From Citrobacter sedlakii NBRC 105722 (GTDB lineage Bacteria > Pseudomonadota > Gammaproteobacteria > Enterobacterales > Enterobacteriaceae): 64,000 bases of DNA. Position numbers and translations under genes: made by a program. Positions 9,213 through 17,290 of the stretch are shown piece after piece. The notes under the pieces are model-generated. The model did no database searches and was not told where the DNA came from. It saw only the letters and a list, made by a program, of their open reading frames with translations. Position 1 is the stretch's first letter; each line of letters starts with the position of its first letter. The stretch is taken from NCBI RefSeq assembly GCF_000759835.1, contig NZ_BBNB01000007.1, positions 1 through 64,000 of the forward strand, written 5' to 3'.

Positions 9213-9415
9213 CGTCATTGGGGAGTAGCCGATTTCCAGACTCCGGAAATGTACGTGTCAACATACTCGTTGCAAAACGTGGCGCGTACGGACTCATCAT
9301 CAGTTGAGTCAGGCGAGACCATAGGCGCATCAACTGCTGTGCAGGCCACAGAACGTTGTTCCGGCATGCATGTTTACTGGGGGCAGTGGTGTGTTTTATG
9401 GAAACCCCGGTCAGG
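9213..9415 (+). ncRNA. yybP-ykoY manganese riboswitch of mntP
   Basis: The mntP leader is a long structured region with the family hallmark GGGGAGTAGCC (9220-9230) and a complementary late segment GGAAACCCCGG (about 9400-9410) just before the ribosome-binding site. This matches the yybP-ykoY class, which senses Mn2+ and in E. coli controls mntP and alx (established). Ends are approximate. With the MntR boxes upstream it gives mntP two layers of manganese control. Confidence 0.85.
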
Positions 9416-9423
9416 ACGCTGTC

Positions 9424-9990
9424 ATGAATATCACCGCCACAATTATTCTCGCTTTCGGCATGTCAATGGATGCATTTGCCGCATCCATTGGTAAAGGCGC
9501 CACGCTGCACAAACCTAAATTTTCTGAAGCCCTGCGCACGGGACTGATTTTCGGCGCGGTCGAAACCCTGACGCCGCTGATCGGCTGGGGGCTGGGGATG
9601 CTGGCAAGTAAGTTCGTGCTGGAGTGGAACCACTGGATCGCCTTTATCCTGCTGGTTTTTCTTGGCAGCAGGATGATGATTGAAGGCATTCGCGGCGGTA
9701 ACGACGAGGATGAAGAACCCCTGCGCCGTCATGGTTTCTGGTTGCTGGTGACCACCGCCATCGCCACCAGCCTCGACGCGATGGCCGTTGGCGTAGGTCT
9801 GGCGTTCCTGCAGGTCAATATCATTGCCACCGCGCTGGCTATCGGCTGCGCGACCCTGATCATGTCAACGACGGGTATGATGGTCGGCCGTTTTATCGGT
9901 CCCCTGCTCGGTAAACGGGCCGAAATACTTGGCGGGTTGGTCCTGATTGGCATTGGCGTCCAGATCCTCTGGACGCACTTTCACGGTTAA
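9424..9990 (+). CDS. mntP: Manganese exporter MntP
   Basis: This 188-residue inner-membrane exporter protects the cell from excess Mn2+. Two related halves each have three hydrophobic segments. Membrane acidic motifs include [16 protein letters not shown] at the start and [16 protein letters not shown] in the second half, whose aspartates are the expected metal ligands. A conserved EDEEP stretch links the halves. The frame is open from 9370, but ATG 9424 has AGGA seven bases upstream and gives the K-12 length. Its last four bases overlap the end of the convergent gene rlmA. Confidence 0.96.
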   Translation: MNITATIILAFGMSMDAFAASIGKGATLHKPKFSEALRTGLIFGAVETLTPLIGWGLGMLASKFVLEWNHWIAFILLVFLGSRMMIEGIRGGNDEDEEPLRRHGFWLLVTTAIATSLDAMAVGVGLAFLQVNIIATALAIGCATLIMSTTGMMVGRFIGPLLGKRAEILGGLVLIGIGVQILWTHFHG

Positions 9991-10796
9991 GCCGCGCGTT
10001 GCCAGATGTGCAGACTAAAGTCCGTCTGGCAATCAAAGGTCTCTCTGTCGGCCAGCGCCGTCCACACTTCCGCTTTCGCCCGCCAGGCGAATGGCGTCAT
10101 CTGCAACAACGCCACCGCTGCCTGCCCACTCAGGGACATGGGGTAAGCGAGAGAAACCGACTCGACTAAAGTGAATCCTTCCAGCTGTTCCGCATGCGGC
10201 GCATGAAGGCGCACGTCATCATAGATCAGCCCTTTCAGCTCCATTAAATGACGCGGCCCTGGCGTGGCGGTGATCACCCATCCGCCGGGTTTAACCACCC
10301 GCGCCAGTTCGGCGGCCTTACACGGTGCGTAAATCCTGACAATGGCGTTCAGGCTGGCGTCGGCAAACGGCAGGCGATGGCTGGATGCCACACAAAACGT
10401 GACCTGCGGATAGCGTTTTGCGGCGGCTTTAATGGCCACCTTCGCGACGTCCAGTCCATAAAGGGTAGCCGCAGGGAGAGCGTCAGCAAAGGCATGGGTG
10501 TAGTACCCCTCCCCGCAGCCGATATCCAGAATCGACGGGGCCGGAACGTCCAGACGCCCACAGAGTTGCGCCACCACGGCGTCACGCAGCGGTTGGTAAT
10601 GCCCCGCGTCCAGAAAAGCGCGTCGCGCCTGCATCATTTCGGCACTGTCACCCGGATCGCGTGAACGTTTGTGTTGTACCGGCAGCAGATTCACATACCC
10701 CTCTTTCGCCACGTCAAACTGATGACGCTGTGGACAGAGATAGCTGTTCTTCACCTGTTTAAGCGGCAGGTGACATAGGGGGCAGGAAAACGACAT
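9987..10796 (-). CDS. rlmA: 23S rRNA m1G745 methyltransferase RlmA
   Basis: This enzyme methylates guanine 745 of 23S rRNA using S-adenosylmethionine. The 269-residue protein has an N-terminal zinc finger with ligands Cys5, Cys8, Cys21 and His25 ([10 protein letters not shown] and [10 protein letters not shown]). A Rossmann methyltransferase domain follows with the SAM loop [16 protein letters not shown] at about 90-105 and a following [10 protein letters not shown] strand. It overlaps mntP by four bases tail to tail. The gene is intact with the normal length. Confidence 0.96.
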   Translation of the reverse strand: MSFSCPLCHLPLKQVKNSYLCPQRHQFDVAKEGYVNLLPVQHKRSRDPGDSAEMMQARRAFLDAGHYQPLRDAVVAQLCGRLDVPAPSILDIGCGEGYYTHAFADALPAATLYGLDVAKVAIKAAAKRYPQVTFCVASSHRLPFADASLNAIVRIYAPCKAAELARVVKPGGWVITATPGPRHLMELKGLIYDDVRLHAPHAEQLEGFTLVESVSLAYPMSLSGQAAVALLQMTPFAWRAKAEVWTALADRETFDCQTDFSLHIWQRAA

Positions 10797-10859
10797 AGTA
10801 ACTCCGGCAGGCTGCTAAAGGGCGCAAGTGTAGCGCGATTTGCGCCCCGGGAGAATATG

Positions 10860-12623
10860 TCACCACGTGGTCTCAGGCGCCTGCGCGCCATGCATTACCA
10901 GCAGATGACTGGAATCGGCAGGCATGCCGTCCGGTTTTACATTTTCCAGACGCAGCACATCCCCCATTATCTGGCTGAAAACGGGCGCGGACACCGCACC
11001 GCCATAATACGAACCGTTTTGCGGATCGTTGATCACCACCACCAGCGCAAATTTCGGCGCGCTTGCTGGCGCGACACCGGCGGTATAGGCCACATATTTA
11101 TCAACATATTTCCCGTCAGCGCCAATCTTCTTGGCGGTACCGGTTTTCACCGCCACCCGGTAATCCCGCACGGCGGCCTTCGTCCCGCCGCCTCCCGGCA
11201 AGGCGACGCTTTCCATCATATGTTCTACCTGCTTAACCAGCGCTTGAGGCATTACCCGTTTCCCCATCACCGGCGGGTCTATGCGGGTAATAGAGAGTGG
11301 TCGGTAGATACCGAAACTGCCAATCGTGGCGTAAACGTGCGCCAGTTGTAACGGTGTGACCATCAGCCCGTAGCCAAAGGCAAACGTCGCCCGATCGAGA
11401 TCGCTCCAGTAGCGGCGCTGCGGCATCAGCCCGCGACTTTCGCCGGTAAGTCCCAGCCCTGTCGGTTGCCCAAAGCCAAAGTTTTTATAGGTATCGATCA
11501 GCCTCTGAACCGGCATCGCCAATGACAAATGCGACACGCCGGTATCACTCGACTTCTGTAAAATACCGGTCAGCGTAAGCTCCGGGTAAAATCCTACGTC
11601 GCGTATGCGATGTCCATCGAGGGTAAACGGATGGGTATCAATGACACTGTCCGGCTGCACTATGCCCTGCTGCAACGCCGTCATAATGACCAGCGGCTTC
11701 ACCGTCGACCCCGGCTCAAAGGTGTCGCTGATGGCACGATTTCGGAAATCATCCAGCACCGCGCCGTCACGATTGTTCGGGTTAAAGTCCGGGTAGTTCG
11801 CCATCGCCAGCACCTCGCCGGTGGCAATGCTCACTAAAATAGCGGCCCCCGACTCCGCTTTGTTCCAGGTGACGGCGTTATCCAGCGCGTCTTCCGTTAT
11901 GGTTTGCAACCGCTCATCGATACTGAGCTGCAAATTGTGCGCCGGGACTGGACTGACTTCAGTAATGTTCTCAATCACATGACCAAACTTATCTTTTCGC
12001 ACCAGGCGCGACCCCGGTTTGCCCATCAGCTGCGCGTTAAAACTTTTCTCCACGCCTTCGATGCCCTGGCCGTCGATATTGGTAAAGCCGATGAGATTCG
12101 CCGCGACGTGACCTGCGGGATAAAAACGTCGGGATTCTTCGCGCAAATTGATCCCTGGCAGATTAAGCTTATCGATCCACTGCGCCTGCTGCGGCGAGAC
12201 CTGACGGGCGAGATAAAGAAAGCGGCTGGACGGATCGCGATTGACCCGGGCCGCCAGCGTACTCAGCGAAAGATGCAGCGTTTTTGCCAGCGCCTGCCAG
12301 CGTTCGTTATATCCTACCCCACCCTTGCCGATCAGCATTTTCGGATCTACCCAGACGGCGTTGACCGGAACGCTGACCGCCAGCGGACGACCTTCCCGGT
12401 CGGTTATCATCCCGCGCGGCGAAGCCGTGGTCACATGGCGTAACGAACGCATATCTTCTTGTTTTACCAGCGTGTCGGGCGTCACAATTTGTAGCCATGC
12501 CACCCGCCCCAGCAGCAGCCCAAGACTGAGCAATATGGCGAGACAGAGGAGCGCGAAGCGCGCTGGCGTGAAGTTTCTCGCCGCCCCTTCATTTTTCTTT
12601 TTCACCTGTACTCCGGCTTTCAT
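10860..12623 (-). CDS. PBP3-like peptidoglycan transpeptidase (FtsI paralogue)
   Basis: This class B penicillin-binding protein would cross-link septal peptidoglycan. The 587-residue protein has a short cytoplasmic N-terminus, one membrane anchor (about 22-46) and a pedestal domain, with transpeptidase motifs in order: Ser306-Thr-Val-Lys309 (active-site serine), Ser358-Ser-Asp360 where FtsI has Ser-Ser-Asn, and Lys493-Thr-Gly495. It resembles FtsI along its whole length but is not in the dcw cluster. Its place between rlmA and cspC matches Salmonella PBP3-SAL, an alternative divisome PBP active at acidic pH (established for Salmonella). K-12 has nothing here. Function is inferred by homology and position. 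Confidence 0.9.
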   Translation of the reverse strand: MKAGVQVKKKNEGAARNFTPARFALLCLAILLSLGLLLGRVAWLQIVTPDTLVKQEDMRSLRHVTTASPRGMITDREGRPLAVSVPVNAVWVDPKMLIGKGGVGYNERWQALAKTLHLSLSTLAARVNRDPSSRFLYLARQVSPQQAQWIDKLNLPGINLREESRRFYPAGHVAANLIGFTNIDGQGIEGVEKSFNAQLMGKPGSRLVRKDKFGHVIENITEVSPVPAHNLQLSIDERLQTITEDALDNAVTWNKAESGAAILVSIATGEVLAMANYPDFNPNNRDGAVLDDFRNRAISDTFEPGSTVKPLVIMTALQQGIVQPDSVIDTHPFTLDGHRIRDVGFYPELTLTGILQKSSDTGVSHLSLAMPVQRLIDTYKNFGFGQPTGLGLTGESRGLMPQRRYWSDLDRATFAFGYGLMVTPLQLAHVYATIGSFGIYRPLSITRIDPPVMGKRVMPQALVKQVEHMMESVALPGGGGTKAAVRDYRVAVKTGTAKKIGADGKYVDKYVAYTAGVAPASAPKFALVVVINDPQNGSYYGGAVSAPVFSQIMGDVLRLENVKPDGMPADSSHLLVMHGAQAPETTW

Positions 12624-12752
12624 TCTTTTCAGGTGATTGATTTAACGAGAAATCCGGCAGGAAAGCGGGGGGAACAATGCTAATAATGTCGCGGCTTTGC
12701 AACAAACCACTAACGGATGAGGGTTTTGAAATATTTTGAAGGATTATGAATT

Positions 12753-12780
12753 AAAAAGCCCCGCATTCGCGAGGCTTTAA
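12753..12780 (-). terminator. Terminator of the yobF-cspC transcript
   Basis: Read on the minus strand, a GC-rich stem (AAAGCCTCGC with GCGGGGCTTT, loop GAAT, one mismatch) ends in a run of T. It lies 45 bases after the cspC stop. It also faces away from the PBP3 paralogue, so the two genes are separate transcripts. Confidence 0.85.
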
Positions 12781-12824
12781 ATCTGAGTGTGATGCGCGCG
12801 AGCGCTTCAAATCAGTGGTATCGA

Positions 12825-13034
12825 TCAGATAGCGGTTACGTTAACAGCAGCCGGGCCTTTCTGGCCGTCCTGAATTTCGAACTCAACGTTCTGGCCTTCA
12901 GCCAGAGTTTTGAAGCCATTACCCTGGATAGCGGAGAAGTGTACAAACACATCTTTGCTGCCGTCTGCCGGAGTAATAAAGCCAAAACCTTTAGACTCGT
13001 TGAACCACTTAACTTGACCTTTAATCTTTGCCAT
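12825..13034 (-). CDS. cspC: Cold-shock-family RNA chaperone CspC
   Basis: This 69-residue single OB-fold protein binds single-stranded RNA. RNP1 (KGFGFITP) and RNP2 (VFVHFSAI) motifs are intact, and the protein is essentially identical to E. coli CspC, which is constitutive, stabilises stress mRNAs such as rpoS and antagonises termination (established). The frame could start two codons earlier, but ATG 13034 has AAGGAA upstream and gives the known protein. It is the second gene after yobF, 39 bases downstream. Confidence 0.97.
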
Positions 13035-13073
13035 TTGCAAAATTCCTTAGAGTGTTTTCTTTGCCCGCAGGCA

Positions 13074-13190
13074 TTACCTAGATGAAACTGAGACATTACT
13101 GCATGAGGCACTAATATAAGGTTCGGCAGAGAAGCGGTATTCAACGACAACGTGTTTACTCAGGACTTCTTTACTGAAAATGCCACACAT
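13074..13190 (-). CDS. yobF: Small stress protein YobF, shortened at the C-terminus
   Basis: This small gene begins [15 protein letters not shown] and continues [19 protein letters not shown], then reads SSR and stops after 38 residues. As I recall it, E. coli YobF has 47 residues ending LSMLCLRAKKTI. Here the codon aligned with the following Leu (TTA) is TAA, and the DNA downstream still resembles the lost end. So this is either a true shorter form or a recent truncation. YobF accumulates in heat and acid stress in E. coli and is co-transcribed with cspC (established). A base-call error at 13074-13076 would also explain it. Confidence 0.8.
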   Translation of the reverse strand: MCGIFSKEVLSKHVVVEYRFSAEPYISASCSNVSVSSR

Positions 13191-13856
13191 AAACAGAACT
13201 GTACCTCGTTTAACCCAAAACGTGTTATCACATACAACGTTAATTATGGCAAGCCATTTTTAAACGTGTCTCGATCCGTCGCACAAATCTCACGAGATGA
13301 TAAGGTGTATCTGCACAGTTATGCGTCAACACGCGTATCGTTATATTCCCGCGGCGTTCCAGCACCTTCGCCGGATCGGTTGCGCTACAAGGACTTGTTA
13401 ACCATAGACCAGGAGTTTCAGAACCGCCAGCTTATCCCCGATCATTTTGTTGGTTTACGGCGTTTTCACAAATTCTGCTTTGTTATGCATAAATTGTTTC
13501 AACGCAAAAATGTCGGGTTGCATAAATTCCAAAACATTTTACCCTGCCGGGTTTTCTTCTCTTCTTATGCACTAATTTAATGAAAGAATGATGACAATGC
13601 ACAAAAAAAGGGAGAGAAACGTTTCGATAAAAATAAAACCGATCGTTATCACATAACGAAAACCAACACGTTATTCCCGGTTAAGAAAATATAATACCGA
13701 GACAGCGCACGATAACAGTTTAATAGAACGAGGAAAAAGGGATATAACGAAGCGGTGGGGAATGCACAAATAAAGTGCGCCTGCAAAAGCGACATGCAGG
13801 AGTGACGCGATGGCAGGCAACGTCACTCCCGTTCTTACCGCTGGATTAACGCTGGA
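13191..13856. other. Long noncoding gap upstream of yobF
   Basis: This is 666 bases between yobF and yebO, AT-rich, containing the yobF-cspC promoter and leader. A plus-strand frame (13152-13580) has no good start signal and lies antisense to the yobF leader, so I do not call it. At 13799-13829 a perfect nine-base inverted repeat (GGAGTGACG / CGTCACTCC) lies downstream of yebO and may end that transcript. No promoter can be placed with confidence. Confidence 0.5.
13799..13829 (-). terminator. Inverted repeat after yebO, possible terminator
   Basis: A perfect nine-base-pair stem (13799-13807 with 13821-13829) has a 13-base loop, 28 bases past the yebO stop on the minus strand. There is only a short T stretch some ten bases further, so it is a weak terminator candidate or a transcript-protecting hairpin. 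Confidence 0.4.
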
Positions 13857-14144
13857 TTAACGCTCTGCAACAAGACGGATGATGCCATCATCCTCTTTTG
13901 CGTCGTTCACTGCTTTTGGCGCTTCCGTGGTTTTCTCCGGTTCGTTGGCTTCACAGAGGCGGCGCAGCAATGCATTTTGCCGCTTCTGTTGTTCCAGTAA
14001 CGCTTCAAGCAGTTCTATCTGCTCGTTCGTTCGAGAGCTGGCGCGGTTAACGAAGAACCACAGCACCAGACCGACAACCAGAACCCCCACCGATACAATC
14101 AATGACGCAAAATTGAGCACGCCAGAATTTACAACTTCGTTCAT
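13857..14144 (-). CDS. yebO: Small membrane protein YebO
   Basis: This 95-residue protein has one N-terminal membrane span (about 10-31, ending VLWFFVNRASS), then a heptad-like charged helix (NEQIELLEALLEQQKRQNAL) suggesting a coiled coil, and an acidic tail ending IIRLVAER. Function is unknown. It lies next to mgrB as in E. coli. An 11-base tandem duplication (CGCTGGATTAA twice, about 13839-13860) covers the stop codon region without changing the product noticeably. Confidence 0.92.
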   Translation of the reverse strand: MNEVVNSGVLNFASLIVSVGVLVVGLVLWFFVNRASSRTNEQIELLEALLEQQKRQNALLRRLCEANEPEKTTEAPKAVNDAKEDDGIIRLVAER

Positions 14145-14218
14145 TTCACCACCTCACAATAGACGCGCTATTCTACCACCGCGCCAGAGGAAGGAAATCA
14201 ACGGATGCGAAAATGGCA

Positions 14219-14362
14219 TCACCAGGGGATAAATTTATTGATGGCGCAAATTCCATTGAAGAATTGAACATCCTGATCGCACATGAGGTTGAACACCTGA
14301 GCCCACAGCAGCAGGCACACGAGTACAACAACAACCAGAATGACCCATCGAAACTTTTTCAC
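14219..14362 (-). CDS. mgrB: PhoQ feedback inhibitor MgrB
   Basis: This 47-residue bitopic membrane peptide binds PhoQ and damps PhoPQ signalling. It begins (GTG) [16 protein letters not shown], has one membrane span, and a periplasmic part with the conserved cysteines in [10 protein letters not shown] and GICAIN, ending FIPW. All residues needed for function appear intact, so there is no sign of the mgrB inactivation that causes colistin resistance in some enterobacteria. The gene runs minus, opposite yobH, with a PhoP box upstream. Confidence 0.95.
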   Translation of the reverse strand: MKKFRWVILVVVVLVCLLLWAQVFNLMCDQDVQFFNGICAINKFIPW

Positions 14363-14411
14363 TCCACTCTCCGCTTCAACACCTTATGGCGCTAAATTAC
14401 CATGCGCTACT

Positions 14412-14428
14412 TAAACCGGGGCTAACTG
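14412..14428 (-). promoter_or_regulatory. PhoP box of mgrB
   Basis: On the minus strand it reads CAGTTA, five bases, GGTTTA, a good match to the PhoP direct repeat (T/G)GTTTA-N5-(T/G)GTTTA. A TAATTT -10 element follows 13 bases later (14393-14398), the spacing usual for PhoP-activated promoters. mgrB is a known PhoP target. Confidence 0.75.
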
Positions 14429-14520
14429 TAGCGACAATAGCATCTTTTAGGAATCATTCACTTGTTTCAATAGTTGTAGCCGTTAAGCTCAGTCTCACCA
14501 ACAAAAGAAAAGAGGTCATA

Positions 14521-14760
14521 ATGCGTTTGATTGTTCGCGCTATTGTTTTGCTTGCGCTGGTCTGGATTGGCCTGTTACTGAGTGGGTATGGTGTGCTGAT
14601 CGGCAGCCAGGAGAATGCAGCCGGATTGGGCCTGCAGTGTAAATACTTAACGGCCCGTGGCACGGCGACTGCGCAATATATTCATTCTGATAGCGGCATT
14701 ATTGGTTTAACGAACTGCCCGCTGCTACGCAAAAGCGCAGTGGTGGTGGATAATAATTGA
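14521..14760 (+). CDS. yobH: Small secreted or membrane protein YobH
   Basis: This 79-residue protein has a hydrophobic N-terminal segment (about 4-26, MRLIVRAIVLLALVWIGLLL) that could be a signal peptide or an anchor. The remainder has two cysteines (LQCKYLT and TNCPLL) that could pair in the periplasm. The frame is open further upstream, but ATG 14521 is preceded by AGAGGTC and gives the K-12 length. Function is unknown. It is divergent from mgrB and convergent with kdgR. Confidence 0.9.
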   Translation: MRLIVRAIVLLALVWIGLLLSGYGVLIGSQENAAGLGLQCKYLTARGTATAQYIHSDSGIIGLTNCPLLRKSAVVVDNN

Positions 14761-14790
14761 TCTTCTGCCGAAGCGGGAGAGGAAGCAAAT

Positions 14791-14825
14791 AAGAAATACA
14801 GGAACGATTTGCCCCTGTATTTCTT
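14791..14825. terminator. Bidirectional terminator between yobH and kdgR
   Basis: A perfect 12-base-pair inverted repeat (AAGAAATACAGG with CCTGTATTTCTT, 11-base loop) sits between the convergent genes yobH and kdgR. The arms themselves supply the A and T runs on either strand. Confidence 0.7.
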
Positions 14826-14871
14826 GTCACGTCTCGCGTTGTGTTAACGCGTCATCTCAATCCGTAGATTG

Positions 14872-15663
14872 TCAAAACGGATAGTCGTTATAGCCCATTT
14901 GTTCAGAGATTTTACGTGCGGCGGTATGCAGCATTTCAACATATTCGTGCAAGCGTTCTTCAGAGAAACGTAGGGTCGGGAAAGAAATGCTGAGACCGGC
15001 GATCACTACGCCAAAACGGTCGAATACCGGCACCCCGATGCAGCGCAATCCTTCTTCCTGTTCTTCATTGTCTTCGCCGTAGCCCTGCTCGCGCACCTTA
15101 TCCAGCAGCGGCAGCAACGCTTCCGTGGTGGTGATGGTACGTTCGGTGCTGCGTTTATACTCAACGCCGTCAAGAATTTGCTTCACTTCCTCACGGTCGC
15201 GCCAGGCCAGCAGGACTTTACCAATCGCGGTACTGTACAGCGGGTTACGGCGGCCAATTCGGGAGTACATGCGCAGGTTGTACATGGAGTCGATTTTATG
15301 GATGTAAACGATGCTGTCTTCATCCAGCGCCCCCAGGTGCACCGTCTCTTTGGTCAGACGGGAAAGTTCTCGCATCTGGATATCGGCGCTGCGGATAAGA
15401 TCGACGTTTTGCAACGCACGCGCGCCCAGTTCAAACAGTTTGAGCGTCAGAGAATACTTCTCTGATTCGCCTTCCTGCGCCACATAGCCCAGGGTTTTCA
15501 TGGTCTGCAAAAAGCGATAAACGGTGCTCTTTGACATCATGACGCGCTGAGACAGCTCGGTAATCCCTATTTCACGCTCTTCTCCCAGCGCCTGCAAAAT
15601 GCCAAAAACCTTTAGCACGGAAGATACAGAATCGGGCTGTTTATCCAGATCTGCGTTAGCCAT
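14872..15663 (-). CDS. kdgR: IclR-family repressor KdgR
   Basis: This represses genes of pectin and 2-keto-3-deoxygluconate metabolism and is released by KDG. In the 263-residue protein a winged helix-turn-helix near the N-terminus (IGITELSQRVMMSKSTVYRF, about 33-52) precedes the IclR effector domain with the GLRCIGVPVFDRFG segment. In E. coli it controls eda, kdgT, kdgK and the adjacent yebQ (established). eda is in this window at 43679-44320. The gene is intact and divergent from yebQ. Confidence 0.95.
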   Translation of the reverse strand: MANADLDKQPDSVSSVLKVFGILQALGEEREIGITELSQRVMMSKSTVYRFLQTMKTLGYVAQEGESEKYSLTLKLFELGARALQNVDLIRSADIQMRELSRLTKETVHLGALDEDSIVYIHKIDSMYNLRMYSRIGRRNPLYSTAIGKVLLAWRDREEVKQILDGVEYKRSTERTITTTEALLPLLDKVREQGYGEDNEEQEEGLRCIGVPVFDRFGVVIAGLSISFPTLRFSEERLHEYVEMLHTAARKISEQMGYNDYPF

Positions 15664-15687
15664 TTATCACCTCATTACGAGTGTTTT

Positions 15688-15711
15688 ATAAAAATCAGAA
15701 CGAGTTTTTAT
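15688..15711. promoter_or_regulatory. Possible operator between kdgR and yebQ
   Basis: An AT-rich inverted repeat (seven-base arms ATAAAAA / TTTTTAT) sits 25 bases upstream of the kdgR start, in the shared kdgR/yebQ promoter gap. It only loosely fits the KdgR consensus, so autoregulation is a guess. Confidence 0.3.
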
Positions 15712-15839
15712 TATAATTTCAGCGCCAGGCGGCCGCAATCCATCTTTGCTTACTTCGTTACAAATCTGCGACATAAGGCCTGAATATCAGTGCTAAAATC
15801 GCTACCCTGATCATACTCCTCGCAAAAACTATCAACCAT

Positions 15840-17213
15840 ATGAATAAATCACAGGCCGACGGTCTGCCGCTTCCGCAGCGCTACGGTGCTATTTTCACCA
15901 TCGTCATCGGGATCTCAATGGCCGTGCTTGATGGCGCGATCGCTAATGTGGCGTTGCCCACCATCGCCACCGATCTCCAGGCTTCTGCCGCCAGCTCTAT
16001 CTGGGTGGTTAACGCTTACCAAATCGCGATTGTCGTTTCGTTACTGTCACTGTCTTTTCTTGGCGATATGTTTGGCTATCGCCGTATTTACAAATGCGGA
16101 CTGGTGGTCTTTCTGCTGGCTTCGCTTTTCTGCGCGCTTTCCGACTCATTACAGATGCTCACCGTGGCGCGTGTGGCGCAGGGTTTCGGTGGCGCGGCGT
16201 TAATGAGCGTCAATACGGCGCTCATCCGTCTGATCTACCCTCAGCGCCATCTGGGACGCGGAATGGGGATTAACTCGTTTATTGTCGCCGTCTCGTCTGC
16301 CGCTGGCCCCACCATTGCCGCCGCCATCCTCTCCATCTCATCATGGAAGTGGCTGTTTTTAATTAATGTCCCGCTGGGCATTATCGCCCTGCTGCTGGCA
16401 ATCCGCTATCTGCCGCCCAACGCGCCGCGGGAGAATAAACCACGCTTCGATCTCCCGAGCGCGATCATGAATGCCTTGACGTTTGGTCTGTTAATCACGG
16501 CCCTCAGTGGTTTTGCGCAAGGACAATCGCTGACGTTAATTACCGCGGAGCTGGTGGCGCTGATGATAGTAGGTTACTTATTTATCCGCCGACAGTTGGC
16601 CCTTCCTGTGCCGCTGTTGCCGGTCGATCTGCTGCGTATTCCGCTTTTTTCCCTGTCGATTGGCACATCCATCTGCTCTTTCTGCGCTCAAATGCTGGCA
16701 ATGGTCTCCCTGCCTTTTTATCTGCAAACGGTTCTGGGACGTAGTGAAGTGGAAACCGGCTTGCTGTTGACCCCCTGGCCGCTGGCCACAATGGTGATGG
16801 CCCCGCTGGCGGGGTATCTGATCGAGCGTGTTCACGCCGGATTACTTGGCGCGATGGGCATGGTGGTGATGGCATGCGGCCTGTTCGCGCTGGTGTTGCT
16901 GCCTTCTGCGCCGTCCGACTTTAATATCATCTGGCCGATGATTTTATGCGGGGCGGGTTTTGGACTGTTCCAGTCGCCAAACAATCACACCATTATCACG
17001 TCAGCCCCGCGCGAACGCAGCGGCGGCGCGAGCGGTATGCTGGGAACAGCACGTCTGCTGGGACAAAGTACGGGCGCGGCATTGGTTGCCCTTATGCTCA
17101 ACCATTTCGGTGATAACGGCACGCACGTTTCCCTGCTGGCAGCCGGTATTCTGGCGTCGGTGGCGGCCGTGGTGAGTGGGTTACGCATCACTCAACCTCG
17201 TTCGCAGGCGTAA
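15840..17213 (+). CDS. yebQ: Major facilitator superfamily transporter YebQ
   Basis: This 457-residue inner-membrane drug/metabolite transporter belongs to the DHA2-like group of the MFS. Hydrophobic spans run from about residue 16 to the end, with the family signatures VLDGAIANVALPTIA in the first helix and LGDMFGYRRIY in the loop after helix 2. The substrate is unknown. Regulation by KdgR in E. coli suggests a sugar-acid link (inference). ATG 15840 is the only sensible start. Confidence 0.92.
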   Translation: MNKSQADGLPLPQRYGAIFTIVIGISMAVLDGAIANVALPTIATDLQASAASSIWVVNAYQIAIVVSLLSLSFLGDMFGYRRIYKCGLVVFLLASLFCALSDSLQMLTVARVAQGFGGAALMSVNTALIRLIYPQRHLGRGMGINSFIVAVSSAAGPTIAAAILSISSWKWLFLINVPLGIIALLLAIRYLPPNAPRENKPRFDLPSAIMNALTFGLLITALSGFAQGQSLTLITAELVALMIVGYLFIRRQLALPVPLLPVDLLRIPLFSLSIGTSICSFCAQMLAMVSLPFYLQTVLGRSEVETGLLLTPWPLATMVMAPLAGYLIERVHAGLLGAMGMVVMACGLFALVLLPSAPSDFNIIWPMILCGAGFGLFQSPNNHTIITSAPRERSGGASGMLGTARLLGQSTGAALVALMLNHFGDNGTHVSLLAAGILASVAAVVSGLRITQPRSQA

Positions 17214-17239
17214 AAAATGCGCGTCAAAAGACGCGCATT
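17212..17239 (-). terminator. Terminator of htpX
   Basis: A perfect 10-base-pair stem (AATGCGCGTC / GACGCGCATT, loop of four) is followed on the minus strand by six T. It lies just past the yebQ stop in the convergent yebQ/htpX gap. On the plus strand it has no T tract. Confidence 0.8.
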
Positions 17240-17250
17240 CAGATTCAACC

Positions 17251-17287
17251 ATGATGTCCGGGAAGCGTCAGCGCCACCGGACATCAT
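17251..17287. repeat. REP-like palindrome between yebQ and htpX
   Basis: Perfect 11-base arms ATGATGTCCGG / CCGGACATCAT enclose a 15-base centre GAAGCGTCAGCGCCA. It has the layout of an enterobacterial REP element but a different arm sequence from the one at 43631-43660. It lies four bases from the htpX stop in a convergent gap, the usual REP location. Confidence 0.6.
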
Positions 17288-17290
17288 GTC

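Noticed and set aside
13152..13580. 142-residue plus-strand open frame upstream of yobF
   Set aside because: It overlaps yobF in antisense and lies in its leader, has no start signal, and the product has no recognisable features.
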